DNA of 64,000 nt from Planctomycetota bacterium (GTDB taxonomy: Bacteria; Planctomycetota; UBA8742; UBA2392). The stretch spans positions 841,088 to 905,087 of the forward strand of contig JABTUE010000002.1 in NCBI GenBank assembly GCA_015075515.1. The letters run 5' to 3'. Positions 16,935 through 26,153 of this stretch are shown here, in pieces (the stretch's first letter is position 1; each line of letters begins with the position of its first letter). The notes under the pieces are model-generated. The model worked only from the letters and a program-made list of their open reading frames with translations. It had not been told where the DNA came from and ran no database searches. The position numbers and the translations under genes are program-made.

Positions 16935-19301
16935 ATGGCCGGCACCGCGATGATCCCCAAGCCAGACCACTTCGGCCAGCCCGTGGCCCAAAGCCGCCGC
17001 CAGGCCAGCGGCGAATCGTTCGTCTGGCTGTCCGGCGGCGCGATCATCATGGGCGTGTTCATGATCGCCGCGCTGATTCTGCTGGTGGTCTACGAAGGCG
17101 CCATCACCTTCTGGCCCCGCCCGGTTGAAACCGTGGTCACCGGCGAGGCCCGCTATTTTCTGGTGCACCAACAGCACGGCCCGGCATTTCTGGACGCCCA
17201 GGATCGCCTGATTCACAAGACCGCCCAGGGCTATGTGTTCGCCGACGACAACAGGCCCGTGCCCGCCGACGCCCCCGCGCCGCGCCCGGCCGGCATTGAC
17301 GAGTTCCGCCGCAGACCCGCCCTGTTCGGCAACCAGCCCTACGTGCTGGTGGACGCGCGCGAGCGCCCGCTGAAGGACGCCGCGGGCAACCCCGTTTCGC
17401 CGCGCCGCTTTCTTGACAACCCCGCCGAGTTCCCGTCGCCCTATGCCGTGCCCGTAGCCGGCAAGTGGCAGAGTCTTGAACAATACATGGGCGACGACTC
17501 GATCCGCGACCTCAAGGTCGTGATCGGCAGCGAGCGCCAGAACAAGCCGCTGGACCTGCGCGATCTGCCGCGCAAAGCCGACGGCACGCCCTGGAAGCAG
17601 TTTGAGCTGAAAACGACGCCGACCGAAACCCTGCTGCGCATGGGCAACAAGGTCGAGGAACTGGGCGGCGACCAGACCTACTTCCGCTGGCTCAAGGGCG
17701 ACGTGCCTGACCTGGACGGCTACCGCCGCGGCAACCCCACCGGCTACGCCTCGTATGTGCTGCGCCGCGAGTTCACGCCCGGCGCCGTCGAGATCGAGCG
17801 CCTGGAAAAGGGCTTTTTGTGCGGCTTCATCGTCAGCGTGCAGGACAACGACCGGCCCCAGGCCGAACGCCTGCTGGCCTCGTTTGACCGCGACGGCCCC
17901 GAAAAGGTCTGGAGCGTGTTTCAGGACCTGCACGATGAAATGCGCGACGCGTACCTGCGGCGCGTCAAGATCGAAAAACACGACATCGGCCGCGTCAACG
18001 CCGAGATGGAATCGTTCAAGCGTGAACTGATGCGCGCCCGCTATGAACTGCGCGCCTCGGGCACCGCCGTCACGGCGCTGAACAAGCTGGAAGAATCCTA
18101 CGCTTCCTGGGCCCGCAACGAGCCCAAGCCCGACCACACCACCACCGTCGAGGCCCAGACCGAAGCCTGCGAAAAATGGCGCGGGGAACTGCCGGAAATC
18201 TTCAGGGCCTGGCGCGAACAGACCGCGGCGCTGAAGCCCCCGGCCGAGGAACTGGCCGTGCTGGACCGCGTGGCCGCGGCCCAGGAAAAACGCGCTGACC
18301 TGCAGGCCGGGCCCTATGCCCTGCTGCGGCTTGAAGTCATCAAGATGCAGCACCGCGAGTCCGCCGTCACCTACACCTTCCGCACGCTGGACGGCCGCGC
18401 GGCCAGCCTGCCGCTGGCCCAGGTGGTGCGCGCCTACCAGCCCAACGACCTGGGCTGGTTCGGAAAGCTGGGGGTGTACCTGGGCCGTGTGCACGAATAC
18501 CTGCTGGATGACCCGCGCGAGGCCAACACCGAGGGCGGCATTTTCCCGGTCATCATCGGCACCCTGATCATGACGCTGCTGATGAGCATTGCCGTGGTGC
18601 CGTTTGGCGTGATCGCCGCGCTGTACCTGCGCGAATACGCCAAACAGGGGCCGCTGGTCAGTCTGGTGCGAATCGCCGTCAACAATCTGGCCGGCGTGCC
18701 CAGCATCGTGTTTGGCATTTTCGGCCTGGGCTTTTTCTGCGTGGTGATGGGCGGCACCGTGGACAGCCTGTTTTACCCCGAGCTGCTGCCCACACCCACG
18801 TTCGGCGGCGGCGGCGTGATGTGGGCGTCGCTGACCCTGGCGCTGCTGACCGTGCCGGTGGTGATTGTCGCCACCGAAGAAGCCCTGATTGCCGTACCCT
18901 CCAGCCAGCGCGAGGCCAGCCTGGGCGCCGGCGCCAGCCGCTGGCAGACAATCCGGCGCGTGATACTGCCCCAGGCCATGCCCGGCATTCTGACCGGCCT
19001 GATTCTGGCCATGGCGCGCGGTGCCGGCGAAGTGGCGCCGCTGATGCTGGTGGGCGCGGTGAAACTGGCGCCGGACCTGCCGATTGACGGCACCGCGCCG
19101 TTTGTGCACCTGGAACGCAAGTTCATGCACCTGGGCTTTCACATCTACGACGTGGGCTTCCAGAGCCCCGACGTGGACAACACCAAGCCGCTGGTGTTCA
19201 CCACCACGCTGGTGCTGCTGGCGCTGGTGGCGGTGCTGAACGTGTTTGCGATCCGTGTGCGCAACAAAATCCGCAAGCGCCTGAAATCAAGCCATGTTTG
19301 A
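16935..19301 (+). CDS. pstA: PstA, phosphate ABC transporter permease with a large extra domain
   Basis: AGGAAACC precedes the ATG. The C-terminal permease (from about residue 535, [20 protein letters not shown]) carries the EAA loop ([19 protein letters not shown], about 655) and [20 protein letters not shown] single helix (about 34-57) is followed by roughly 470 extra residues, including a charged, probably coiled-coil stretch (about 335-430). At 788 residues it is much longer than the usual ~290. The pairing of enlarged PstC and PstA suggests the two extra domains meet outside the membrane. Its stop overlaps the region just before pstB. Confidence 0.9.
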   Translation: MAGTAMIPKPDHFGQPVAQSRRQASGESFVWLSGGAIIMGVFMIAALILLVVYEGAITFWPRPVETVVTGEARYFLVHQQHGPAFLDAQDRLIHKTAQGYVFADDNRPVPADAPAPRPAGIDEFRRRPALFGNQPYVLVDARERPLKDAAGNPVSPRRFLDNPAEFPSPYAVPVAGKWQSLEQYMGDDSIRDLKVVIGSERQNKPLDLRDLPRKADGTPWKQFELKTTPTETLLRMGNKVEELGGDQTYFRWLKGDVPDLDGYRRGNPTGYASYVLRREFTPGAVEIERLEKGFLCGFIVSVQDNDRPQAERLLASFDRDGPEKVWSVFQDLHDEMRDAYLRRVKIEKHDIGRVNAEMESFKRELMRARYELRASGTAVTALNKLEESYASWARNEPKPDHTTTVEAQTEACEKWRGELPEIFRAWREQTAALKPPAEELAVLDRVAAAQEKRADLQAGPYALLRLEVIKMQHRESAVTYTFRTLDGRAASLPLAQVVRAYQPNDLGWFGKLGVYLGRVHEYLLDDPREANTEGGIFPVIIGTLIMTLLMSIAVVPFGVIAALYLREYAKQGPLVSLVRIAVNNLAGVPSIVFGIFGLGFFCVVMGGTVDSLFYPELLPTPTFGGGGVMWASLTLALLTVPVVIVATEEALIAVPSSQREASLGAGASRWQTIRRVILPQAMPGILTGLILAMARGAGEVAPLMLVGAVKLAPDLPIDGTAPFVHLERKFMHLGFHIYDVGFQSPDVDNTKPLVFTTTLVLLALVAVLNVFAIRVRNKIRKRLKSSHV

Positions 19302-19321
19302 GCATCACGCAGGGGAAACCT

Positions 19322-20191
19322 ATGGTGAGCTACGCCATGAACGCCGACCAGCAGACCAACACCGCGCCGCCCGAACGCAGCCAGCCGCTGATCCGTACCG
19401 ACAGCATGGTCAGCCAGGCCGAAGACCCGGCGACACTGCCGCACGCCGTGCGGGTGGAAAACTTCAACCTGTGGTACGGCAGGCACCAGGCGCTGAAGAA
19501 CATCAACCTGACGTTCCCGCGCAACCGCGTGACGGCGCTGATCGGCCCCAGCGGCTGCGGCAAATCCACGCTGCTGCGCAATATCAACCGCATGAACGAC
19601 TTGGTGGACGGCGTGCGCACCGAGGGCCGCGTGCTGCTGGGCGACGACGACATCTTTGACCCCAACCAGGACGTGATTGAACTGCGCCGCCGCTGCGGCA
19701 TGGTGTTTCAGAAGTCCAACCCGTTTCCGAAAAGCATCTTCGAAAACGTCATCTACGCCAACCGCATTGCCGGCGAACGCAACAAGAAGGTGCTGGCCGA
19801 AACCGTCGAGCGCTGCCTGCGCCGCACCGCGCTGTGGGAAGAAGTCAGCCACCGCCTGCACGACAACGCCACGGCGCTGTCGGGCGGCCAGCAGCAGCGC
19901 CTGTGCATCGCGCGCGCGATCGCCAACGAACCCGAAGTGCTGCTGATGGACGAACCGTGCTCGGCCCTGGACCCGGTGGCCACGGCCAAGATCGAGGAAC
20001 TGATTCTGGACCTGCGCGAAAACTACACCGTCATCATCGTCACCCACAACATGCAGCAGGCCGCCCGCGTGGCCGACTTCACGGCCTTCATGTATCTGGG
20101 CGAACTGGTCGAGTTCGGGCCCACCAGCGAAATGTTCCTCAAGCCGCGCAAGCGCCAGACCGAAGACTACCTGACCGGCCGCTTCGGATAG
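19322..20191 (+). CDS. pstB: PstB, phosphate ABC transporter ATPase
   Basis: The 289-residue ATPase has Walker [11 protein letters not shown]-loop [10 protein letters not shown], signature LSGGQQQR, Walker [14 protein letters not shown] and switch histidine [13 protein letters not shown]. It powers PstC/PstA. I chose the ATG at 19322 because AGGGG lies 6 nt upstream; an in-frame TTG at 19298 overlaps the end of pstA and is less likely. No phoU or phoR/phoB follows, so the regulatory genes must be elsewhere. Confidence 0.94.
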   Translation: MVSYAMNADQQTNTAPPERSQPLIRTDSMVSQAEDPATLPHAVRVENFNLWYGRHQALKNINLTFPRNRVTALIGPSGCGKSTLLRNINRMNDLVDGVRTEGRVLLGDDDIFDPNQDVIELRRRCGMVFQKSNPFPKSIFENVIYANRIAGERNKKVLAETVERCLRRTALWEEVSHRLHDNATALSGGQQQRLCIARAIANEPEVLLMDEPCSALDPVATAKIEELILDLRENYTVIIVTHNMQQAARVADFTAFMYLGELVEFGPTSEMFLKPRKRQTEDYLTGRFG

Positions 20192-20241
20192 CCGGCCCGG
20201 CCCGCGTTTCTGACCGGCGCGCGACCTGCTATAACAGCGCC

Positions 20242-21789
20242 ATGATCTGCAAGGTCCAGTGCGCCGGCATCGCGGGCATCGCCGCCACCCCCGTAGAGGT
20301 AGAGGTGGACGGCGCCCCGATTGTCGGCCAGTCCAGCCCCGAGTTTCTGGTCGTCGGCCTGCCCGACAAATCCATCAACGAATCGCGCGAACGCGTGCGC
20401 GCGGCCATCGAAAACGCGGGCTACGACTTTCCGGTCCAGCGCATCACCGTCAATCTGGCGCCCGCCGACCTGCGCAAGGAAGGCCCCAGCTACGACCTGC
20501 CGATTGCCGTGGGGCTGCTGGCCATCAACCACCAGATTGACCACAACGCCGTCGGCCGCTTTGCCATGATCGGCGAACTGGCGCTCGACGGCCGTTTGCG
20601 CCGCGTGGCGGGCGTGCTGCCGATTGTGCTGGAACTGAAAAAGCGAAACCTGCCGGCCGTGATTGTGCCCGAAGACAACGCCCCCGAAGCCGCGGTCGTA
20701 AACGGCATTGACGTGATTCCGGCCGGCCATTTGCGCGAGGTGGTGGGCTTCATCAACGGCAACCTGCCGATTGAGCCCTTCCGCATTGACGTGGAAGCGT
20801 TCTTTCAGCAGGCCGAAAGTTACGGCGCCGATTACGCCGACGTGCGCGGCCAGGAAGCCGCCAAACGCGCGCTGATGATCGCCGCCGCGGGCGGCCACAA
20901 TGTGCTGATGATCGGCAACCCCGGCGTCGGCAAAAGCATGCTGTCCAAGCGCCTGCCCACCGTTCTGCCGCGCATGACCCTGGCCGAGGCCCTGGAAACC
21001 ACCAAAATCTACAGCGTCGCCGGCGAAGTCACGCGCGACAACCCGCTGGTTACCCGCCGGCCTTTCCGCAGCCCCCACCACACCATCAGCGACGCGGGCA
21101 TGATCGGCGGCGGCACCAATCCGCGGCCGGGCGAAATCAGCATGGCCCACAACGGCGTGCTGTTTCTGGACGAGTTTCCCGAATTCAACCGCAAGACACT
21201 CGAGGTCATGCGCCAGCCGCTGGAAGACGGCACGGTCACGATCAGCCGCGCCGTGGGCAGCCTGACCTTTCCGGCGCGCCTGATGCTGGTGGCGGCCATG
21301 AACCCCTGCCCCTGCGGCTATCTGGGCCACCCGACCAAAAAATGCTCGTGCACACCGCGCATGATCGGAAACTACCGCTCGCGCATTTCCGGCCCGCTGC
21401 TGGACCGCATTGACATTCACCTGGAAGTGCCGGCCGTGGACCTGAAGGAACTTTCCGGCGCGCGCCCCGGACTGACCAGCGACCAGATGCGCGCCCAGGT
21501 GCAGGCCGCCCGCGACGCCCAGACCCGGCGCTTTGCCCGCGACCCGCGCGGGCTGCACGCCAACGCCGCCATGAGCGACCAGGACGTGAACCGCTTTGCC
21601 GCGCTGGCCCCGCCGGTCAAGACACTGCTGGACCAGGCCATGGAGGCGCTGCAGCTTTCCGCCCGCGCCTACACGCGCATCCGCAAGATCGCGCGCACGA
21701 TTGCCGACCTGGAGGGCGCGGCCGAAATCGGCCCCGATCACATCACTGAAGCAATCGGCTACCGCACCCTGGACCGCGCCGCGAACTGA
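20242..21789 (+). CDS. comM: YifB/ComM-type Mg-chelatase-like AAA+ ATPase
   Basis: The 515-residue product has the ComM order: N-terminal Lon-protease-like domain (about 1-170, GLPDKSINESRERVRAAI, VNLAPADLRKEGPSYDLPIA), AAA+ Mg-chelatase core with Walker A GNPGVGKSM (about residue 229), Walker B VLFLDEFPEF, a zinc-like cysteine cluster (NPCPCGYLG, KCSCTP), and a C-terminal helical domain. ComM homologues are hexameric helicases that extend branch migration during natural transformation. A TATAAC lies six bases before the ATG, with no ribosome-binding site, suggesting a leaderless message. Confidence 0.9.
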   Translation: MICKVQCAGIAGIAATPVEVEVDGAPIVGQSSPEFLVVGLPDKSINESRERVRAAIENAGYDFPVQRITVNLAPADLRKEGPSYDLPIAVGLLAINHQIDHNAVGRFAMIGELALDGRLRRVAGVLPIVLELKKRNLPAVIVPEDNAPEAAVVNGIDVIPAGHLREVVGFINGNLPIEPFRIDVEAFFQQAESYGADYADVRGQEAAKRALMIAAAGGHNVLMIGNPGVGKSMLSKRLPTVLPRMTLAEALETTKIYSVAGEVTRDNPLVTRRPFRSPHHTISDAGMIGGGTNPRPGEISMAHNGVLFLDEFPEFNRKTLEVMRQPLEDGTVTISRAVGSLTFPARLMLVAAMNPCPCGYLGHPTKKCSCTPRMIGNYRSRISGPLLDRIDIHLEVPAVDLKELSGARPGLTSDQMRAQVQAARDAQTRRFARDPRGLHANAAMSDQDVNRFAALAPPVKTLLDQAMEALQLSARAYTRIRKIARTIADLEGAAEIGPDHITEAIGYRTLDRAAN

Positions 21790-21920
21790 CCGGAATTAGC
21801 CGAACCGGCGCGCCCACCGCCGTCTCCGGTTGCCGGGTTTCGCCGCGCGCCAGAACATATCCTTTGGCGCTCTGGCGATCCGGCGGTTATGAAGCAACCC
21901 CAAAGCGTTACCACCATGCC

Positions 21921-22403
21921 ATGAAAAAGACCGACGACAGGGAACCCGAAGGCCGAAAGGTGGTCGCCACCAACCGCAAGGCCTTCTTTGAATACCACGT
22001 GCTGGACAAGCTCGAGGCCGGGCTGAAGCTTTCAGGCATGGAAGTCAAGGCGCTGCGCGCGGGCCAGTGCGTGATCAGTGACGCCTACGCGACAGTGGAC
22101 AAAAAGGAATCGCTGGCCTGGCTGCACAATCTGCAGATCCCCGAATGGAACCGGGGTAACCAGATCGAACCGCATGAACCCAAACGCCGGCGCGCGCTGC
22201 TGCTGCACAAACTGGAGATCAGGCGCCTGCGCCAGTCGCTGCAGGAAGAAGGCCTGACACTGGTGCCGCTGAGCGTGTATTTCCGCCGCGGCTGGGCCAA
22301 GGTGGAACTGGGCGTGTGCAAGGGCAAAAAACTGCACGACAAGCGCGCCTCCATCAAGGAACGGGACGCCAAACGCGAAATCGCTCGTCGCGTGAAGCGG
22401 TAG
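21921..22403 (+). CDS. smpB: SmpB, tmRNA-binding protein
   Basis: The 160-residue basic protein begins near VVATNRKAFFEYHVLDKLEAG and carries GMEVKALRAG and the C-terminal GKKLHDKRASIKERD...R tail. These are the hallmarks of SmpB, which delivers tmRNA to stalled ribosomes. The start at 21921 matches the family's usual length; an upstream in-frame start at 21864 would add residues of no known role. The tmRNA gene is not recognisable in the window. Confidence 0.95.
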   Translation: MKKTDDREPEGRKVVATNRKAFFEYHVLDKLEAGLKLSGMEVKALRAGQCVISDAYATVDKKESLAWLHNLQIPEWNRGNQIEPHEPKRRRALLLHKLEIRRLRQSLQEEGLTLVPLSVYFRRGWAKVELGVCKGKKLHDKRASIKERDAKREIARRVKR

Positions 22404-22420
22404 CGCAATCGGAGACCCAC

Positions 22421-22888
22421 ATGGCAGACGACATCACCCGCAAGTGGCGCATGACCATCCCCGGCCTGGGCAACCACGCCCTGCCCGGCGACAACGTGCC
22501 GGAAACGTTCGACGTGCTTTCCGTAAGCCACGGCCTGAACTACGACCCCGGCTACGGCGGCCAGAGCCCGCGCACGCACGTGCAGGAACTGGCGCTGATG
22601 CGCGCCGTGGACGCGGCCACGCCGGTGTTCTTCAAGCTTTGCGCCACGGCCGACCCGATGCCACTGGTGAAGCTGGAGCTGACGGCCTGGCGCGACAACG
22701 TCGAGATCAGCCGCATGGAATACGAACTGGTGGACGCCCGGGTGTCTTCGGTGCACACCGGCGGCAGCGCCTTCGGCGGCGACCCGGCCATGAGCGAAAG
22801 CCTGATGCTGCGCTTTGAAAAACTGCGCATGCGCGTGGTGCAGGGCGGCCACACCGGCCACGTGCAGGTGGTGCCGCCTTCCAACTGA
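22421..22888 (+). CDS. Orphan Hcp-like protein (type VI secretion tube family)
   Basis: CGGAGAC precedes the ATG. The 155-residue product has the Hcp pattern: N-terminal strand, then VLSVSHGLNYD, a middle region resembling Hcp (LALMRAVDAATPVFFKLCATADPMPLVKLELTA), a strand-rich VEISRMEYELVDARVSSVHTGG, and a final SLMLRFEKLRMRVV matching the last strands. Hcp forms hexameric rings that stack into the type VI secretion tube and is also an effector carrier. None of the other T6SS genes (tssB, tssC, vgrG, clpV) is nearby. It lies between smpB and lepB, 17 bp after smpB. Confidence 0.75.
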   Translation: MADDITRKWRMTIPGLGNHALPGDNVPETFDVLSVSHGLNYDPGYGGQSPRTHVQELALMRAVDAATPVFFKLCATADPMPLVKLELTAWRDNVEISRMEYELVDARVSSVHTGGSAFGGDPAMSESLMLRFEKLRMRVVQGGHTGHVQVVPPSN

Positions 22889-22940
22889 CGCCACCCGCCC
22901 GTCACCTTGCGGCACCGGCCGGCGCGCGTAGAAGCAGGGC

Positions 22941-23678
22941 ATGACAGGGGCCGATCCCAAACCCGCCTTTGCGCCCGATTCGCCCACCGACCACCGGCGC
23001 AGTTGGGCGCGCGTGGCCGTGGGCATGGCGCCGTCGCTGGTGGCGCTGGCGTTGTGGTGGGGCGGCACGGCCGCGGGCGTGCTGCCCGACATCCGCGGGT
23101 TGTTTCCGGTGTTTGTGGTGTGGGTGTTCGCTTCGGCGATGGTGCCGCTGGCGTACATCCGCAAGATCTACTGCCTGCTGATTGTGCTGGGGCTGCTGGT
23201 GCCGATCACGGCCGCGGTTCTGGCCATGAACTTCCGCACCGCGCGAGTGGAGGGCCCCAGCATGCTGCCGGTGCTGGTGGAAGGCGACGTGCTGCTGGTG
23301 GACGAACGCGCCGATCTGGTGCCACTGGGCATTTACGTGCTGGAGGTCGAGGGCGAAAACAACCCGCTGGTCAAGCGACTGGTGGGCCTGCCCGGCCAGA
23401 CCATGGACGCGCGCTATGGCCGCCTGTTCGCCGACGACACCGAAGTGCACCCGCGCAGGGGCGACGCACCCGACACCTGGAACACGGACCGGCCCGTGCC
23501 CTCCATCTTCACCTCGCGCCTGCCGCGCAGGCTTGAGGACGGCCAGTACTTCTTCCTGGGCGACAACCCGCCCGTCAGCCGCGATTCGCGCCAGTTCGGC
23601 CCCGTCGGACGCGAAGCGATCAGGGGCCGGGTGGTGTGGTCGCTGCGCGGCAGCCACGGCTTCGGGCCCGTGGAATAA
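22941..23678 (+). CDS. lepB: Signal peptidase I (LepB type)
   Basis: Three hydrophobic segments near the N-terminus (about 27-47, 52-72 and 76-96) anchor a periplasmic domain with the catalytic serine in GPSMLPVL (S107) and lysine in LVKRLVGLPGQ (K145), plus the conserved FLGDNPPVSRDSRQFGPV. It removes Sec signal peptides from exported proteins, of which the window has many. The 245-residue length is typical. An ATG overlapping the stop opens a spurious small frame. Confidence 0.92.
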   Translation: MTGADPKPAFAPDSPTDHRRSWARVAVGMAPSLVALALWWGGTAAGVLPDIRGLFPVFVVWVFASAMVPLAYIRKIYCLLIVLGLLVPITAAVLAMNFRTARVEGPSMLPVLVEGDVLLVDERADLVPLGIYVLEVEGENNPLVKRLVGLPGQTMDARYGRLFADDTEVHPRRGDAPDTWNTDRPVPSIFTSRLPRRLEDGQYFFLGDNPPVSRDSRQFGPVGREAIRGRVVWSLRGSHGFGPVE

Positions 23679-23793
23679 ACCATGCTGCCAGACTGCATCG
23701 AGCCGCAGCCGCGAAAGGGCGAAGCGCTGGCCGCTGTTTTGCAGCCGTGCGAATCTTGCTTACAGACCGGGCAACGCTGCAACGGCCCGCGTG

Positions 23794-24645
23794 TCACCAC
23801 GCCACGGCGTGGGGCTGGCCGTTGGGGCCGGGCTCGGTCACGGTCACGCGGCCGTCGGCCTCCACGGCCGCGCGCAGCCGGTCATAGCCCAGTTGCGCCC
23901 AGGGCGGCAGTTCGCGGTTCACGCTGTCGTGTTCCAGATCATGGTTGATGTGCGTGAAAAACACGCGCTCGACGCCGACCCGGCGCGCGACCTCAAGCGC
24001 TGCCGGCAGGCTCATGTGCGTGGGGTGCGGCGCCCGGCGCAGCGCGTCCAGCACAAGCAGGCGCGTGCCGCGCAGCTTTTCCATGCTGGGCGCCGGCACC
24101 TCGTTGCAGTCCGTGATGTACGCGACGTCGCCCACGCGAAAACCCGCCACGCGCATGTTGCCGTGCACCACCGGCACCGGCGTCACGGTTACGCCCGCGA
24201 CCACAAACGGCTCGTGCTCGAACACGCCGGGGCTGACGCGCGCCACGCCCTTGTAGTCGTATTCGTCGTCAAAGATGTACGCGAACGCGCGCCGCAGTGA
24301 CGCCATCGCCTCGGGATAGGCCCGGATCGGCAGGGGCTGGCGCCCGCCGCCCCAGTACAGCGCGCGCAGGTCGTCCAGCCCGTGGCAGTGGTCGGCGTGC
24401 GTGTGCGTGATCAGCACCCCGTGCACGCTGGAAAGATTCGCCCGCAGCGCCTGCATGCGCACGTCGGGCGTCACGTCCACCAGCAGCCGTGTCTCGGCTT
24501 CGCCCGTGCCCACCCGGAACAGCGCGCTGGCCCGCAGCCGCTTGTTGCGCGGGTTGTCGCTGCGGCATACCCAGCAGTCGCAGCCCACGGTGGGGATGCC
24601 GCTGCTGGTGCCGCTGCCCAGAATTTCGATCTCCACCCGCATCAT
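23794..24645 (-). CDS. PhnP-like metallo-beta-lactamase-fold phosphodiesterase
   Basis: The 283-residue product has the MBL di-metal motif THTHADHCHGLDDLR (about residue 82), later ligands in VVHGN, ITDCNE, DALRRAPHPTHMS and FFTHINHD, and an N-terminal cysteine site (GCDCWVCRSDNPRNKRLRAS) that binds a structural zinc in PhnP. PhnP hydrolyses cyclic phosphates from phosphonate breakdown, but homologues outside phn operons act on other phosphodiesters. No phn genes are near. Two ATGs (24645, 24642) are possible. It is divergent from the exported HExxH protein. Confidence 0.82.
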   Translation of the reverse strand: MMRVEIEILGSGTSSGIPTVGCDCWVCRSDNPRNKRLRASALFRVGTGEAETRLLVDVTPDVRMQALRANLSSVHGVLITHTHADHCHGLDDLRALYWGGGRQPLPIRAYPEAMASLRRAFAYIFDDEYDYKGVARVSPGVFEHEPFVVAGVTVTPVPVVHGNMRVAGFRVGDVAYITDCNEVPAPSMEKLRGTRLLVLDALRRAPHPTHMSLPAALEVARRVGVERVFFTHINHDLEHDSVNRELPPWAQLGYDRLRAAVEADGRVTVTEPGPNGQPHAVAW

Positions 24646-24774
24646 CTCATGGTCGCAAGCCCCGCCCGGCCTGAAAAGCCCGCGTCGGGCAAACCCGCCA
24701 TTGCGCTGGCATTGGACAGCCGCCCGTGGGACAATGCCCCGGTCACCCCGGGGCCTTTCCCCTTCAGGCCGTCC

Positions 24775-26082
24775 ATGCGCGCGTTTGCCCTGTTGCCGGC
24801 CCTGCTTGCGGCCTGTCTGGCGGCGCAGGAGCCGTTGCCCTATGACCCGGCCCAGCCGGGGTACCACGACGCGCAGATCGAACTGGCGCGCTATTGCCTG
24901 GAACAGGGGCTGGTTTCGGAATGCCGCCGGCTGTGCGCCCAGGCCGCAGGCCATCCCGACGCTGCCGGCCTGCAGAAAGCCTGCGAGGGCAGAACCGACA
25001 CCTACACCGCCGCGGCCTGGGGCGGGTTTCTGGACCGGCGCGAAGCGGTCCAGAAGCGCCGCGCCCTGGCCGCCGCGGCCGCCGGCCACGAGGCCCGGCG
25101 TGTGCTGTACGTGGACCCCGACCACGCGCCGTCGCGCAAGGAACTGGGCCAGCAGTGGCACGATTCGCTGGGCTGGCAGACCGCGGCCGAAGTCGCGCGG
25201 CTGGCGCCGCTGGTGGTCAGGCGGCCCGCGGCAACCGACAAGGCCCCCCACGACGCCACGTGGGAAAAACCCTATGTGATTGACGGCGGCCGCTTCACGC
25301 TGGTCACTGATTTGCCCTGGGCGCGCGCCCTGAAGTACAGCGCGCTGCTGGAACGCTTTGACGAATACTATTTCAGCCTGGTCGGCGATGTCGTGCCCCG
25401 GCGCGCCGTGCCCAACGTGGTGTGGTGCTGCCGGCTGGCCGACACCTTTGTGCGCTTTACCGAAGCCGCGGGCTTTCCCATGACCGCCACCAGCGGCGGC
25501 CTGCACGTCGGCGCGCTGGGCGCGGTGTTTGTCAACGCCGAGCGCTGCGACGAAGTCGGCCGCAAGAACAAGGCCCGCGACAACCTGGCCCGCACCCTGT
25601 TTCACGAATGCGCCCACCGCCTGACGGAAATCGGCCTGCGCGGGCGCAACGGCAGCATCTGGGACCTGGCCCTGACCACCGAACACGCCTGGATCGTTGA
25701 AAGCATCGCCGTGGTGTTTGAAGACCTGCACTTTGACGGCACAAAGCCCGTGCTCAAGGGTCTTGAGGACCAGCGCCAATACACCATAGACAAATTCTGG
25801 AAGGCCAAAGGCGGCAGGGTCCCGGCGCTTGCCCCCGTGTTCGCCCAGGGGTCACAGGACTTCGGCACCGACAAGCCGGTCGGCAGCGCCGAAAAGTACG
25901 CCGTGGCGGGAAGCGTGGCCTGGTTCTGTCTGTTTGAACACAAGGACAAATACCGCGCGGCCTATCTGGCGCTGCTGGTGGATTATTACCGGTGTGACAC
26001 CAAAGGGCGCGGGTTTGAGGCGCGCTTTGGAGTGAAGCCGGCCGAGTTCGAGACCGAATGGAAAGCCTGGGTCACGAAATAG
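24775..26082 (+). CDS. Exported HExxH putative zinc metalloprotease
   Basis: A signal peptide (RAFALLPALLAACLAAQ) leads a 435-residue protein. TLFHECAHRLTE holds an HExxH zinc site (H277, E278, H281), and E309 in WIVESIAVVFEDL is placed where a gluzincin supplies the third ligand. Flanking sequence resembles no family I can name with confidence. It probably acts in the periplasm or outside the cell. It is transcribed away from the PhnP-like gene. The cysteines at residues 35-55 and near 220 could form disulfides. Confidence 0.68.
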   Translation: MRAFALLPALLAACLAAQEPLPYDPAQPGYHDAQIELARYCLEQGLVSECRRLCAQAAGHPDAAGLQKACEGRTDTYTAAAWGGFLDRREAVQKRRALAAAAAGHEARRVLYVDPDHAPSRKELGQQWHDSLGWQTAAEVARLAPLVVRRPAATDKAPHDATWEKPYVIDGGRFTLVTDLPWARALKYSALLERFDEYYFSLVGDVVPRRAVPNVVWCCRLADTFVRFTEAAGFPMTATSGGLHVGALGAVFVNAERCDEVGRKNKARDNLARTLFHECAHRLTEIGLRGRNGSIWDLALTTEHAWIVESIAVVFEDLHFDGTKPVLKGLEDQRQYTIDKFWKAKGGRVPALAPVFAQGSQDFGTDKPVGSAEKYAVAGSVAWFCLFEHKDKYRAAYLALLVDYYRCDTKGRGFEARFGVKPAEFETEWKAWVTK

Positions 26083-26153
26083 CCCGGCGCGTTTTCCACA
26101 ATCGTTGCGGCTGTGTTGACCCGCGCCGCGCCAGGGCCGGACAATAGACGCGC

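Noticed and set aside
14757..19142. 1461-residue minus-strand open frame across the pstC-pstA region
   Set aside because: It is a codon-bias shadow in a GC-rich region; the plus-strand permease motifs are unmistakable.
23682..23948. Small plus-strand frame starting just after lepB, with several cysteines
   Set aside because: It overlaps the PhnP-like gene on the opposite strand and has no ribosome-binding site or recognisable product.
24382..24774. In-frame extension of the HExxH protein to 24382
   Set aside because: It would cover the start of the divergent PhnP-like gene and hide the signal peptide; the ATG at 24775 fits better.
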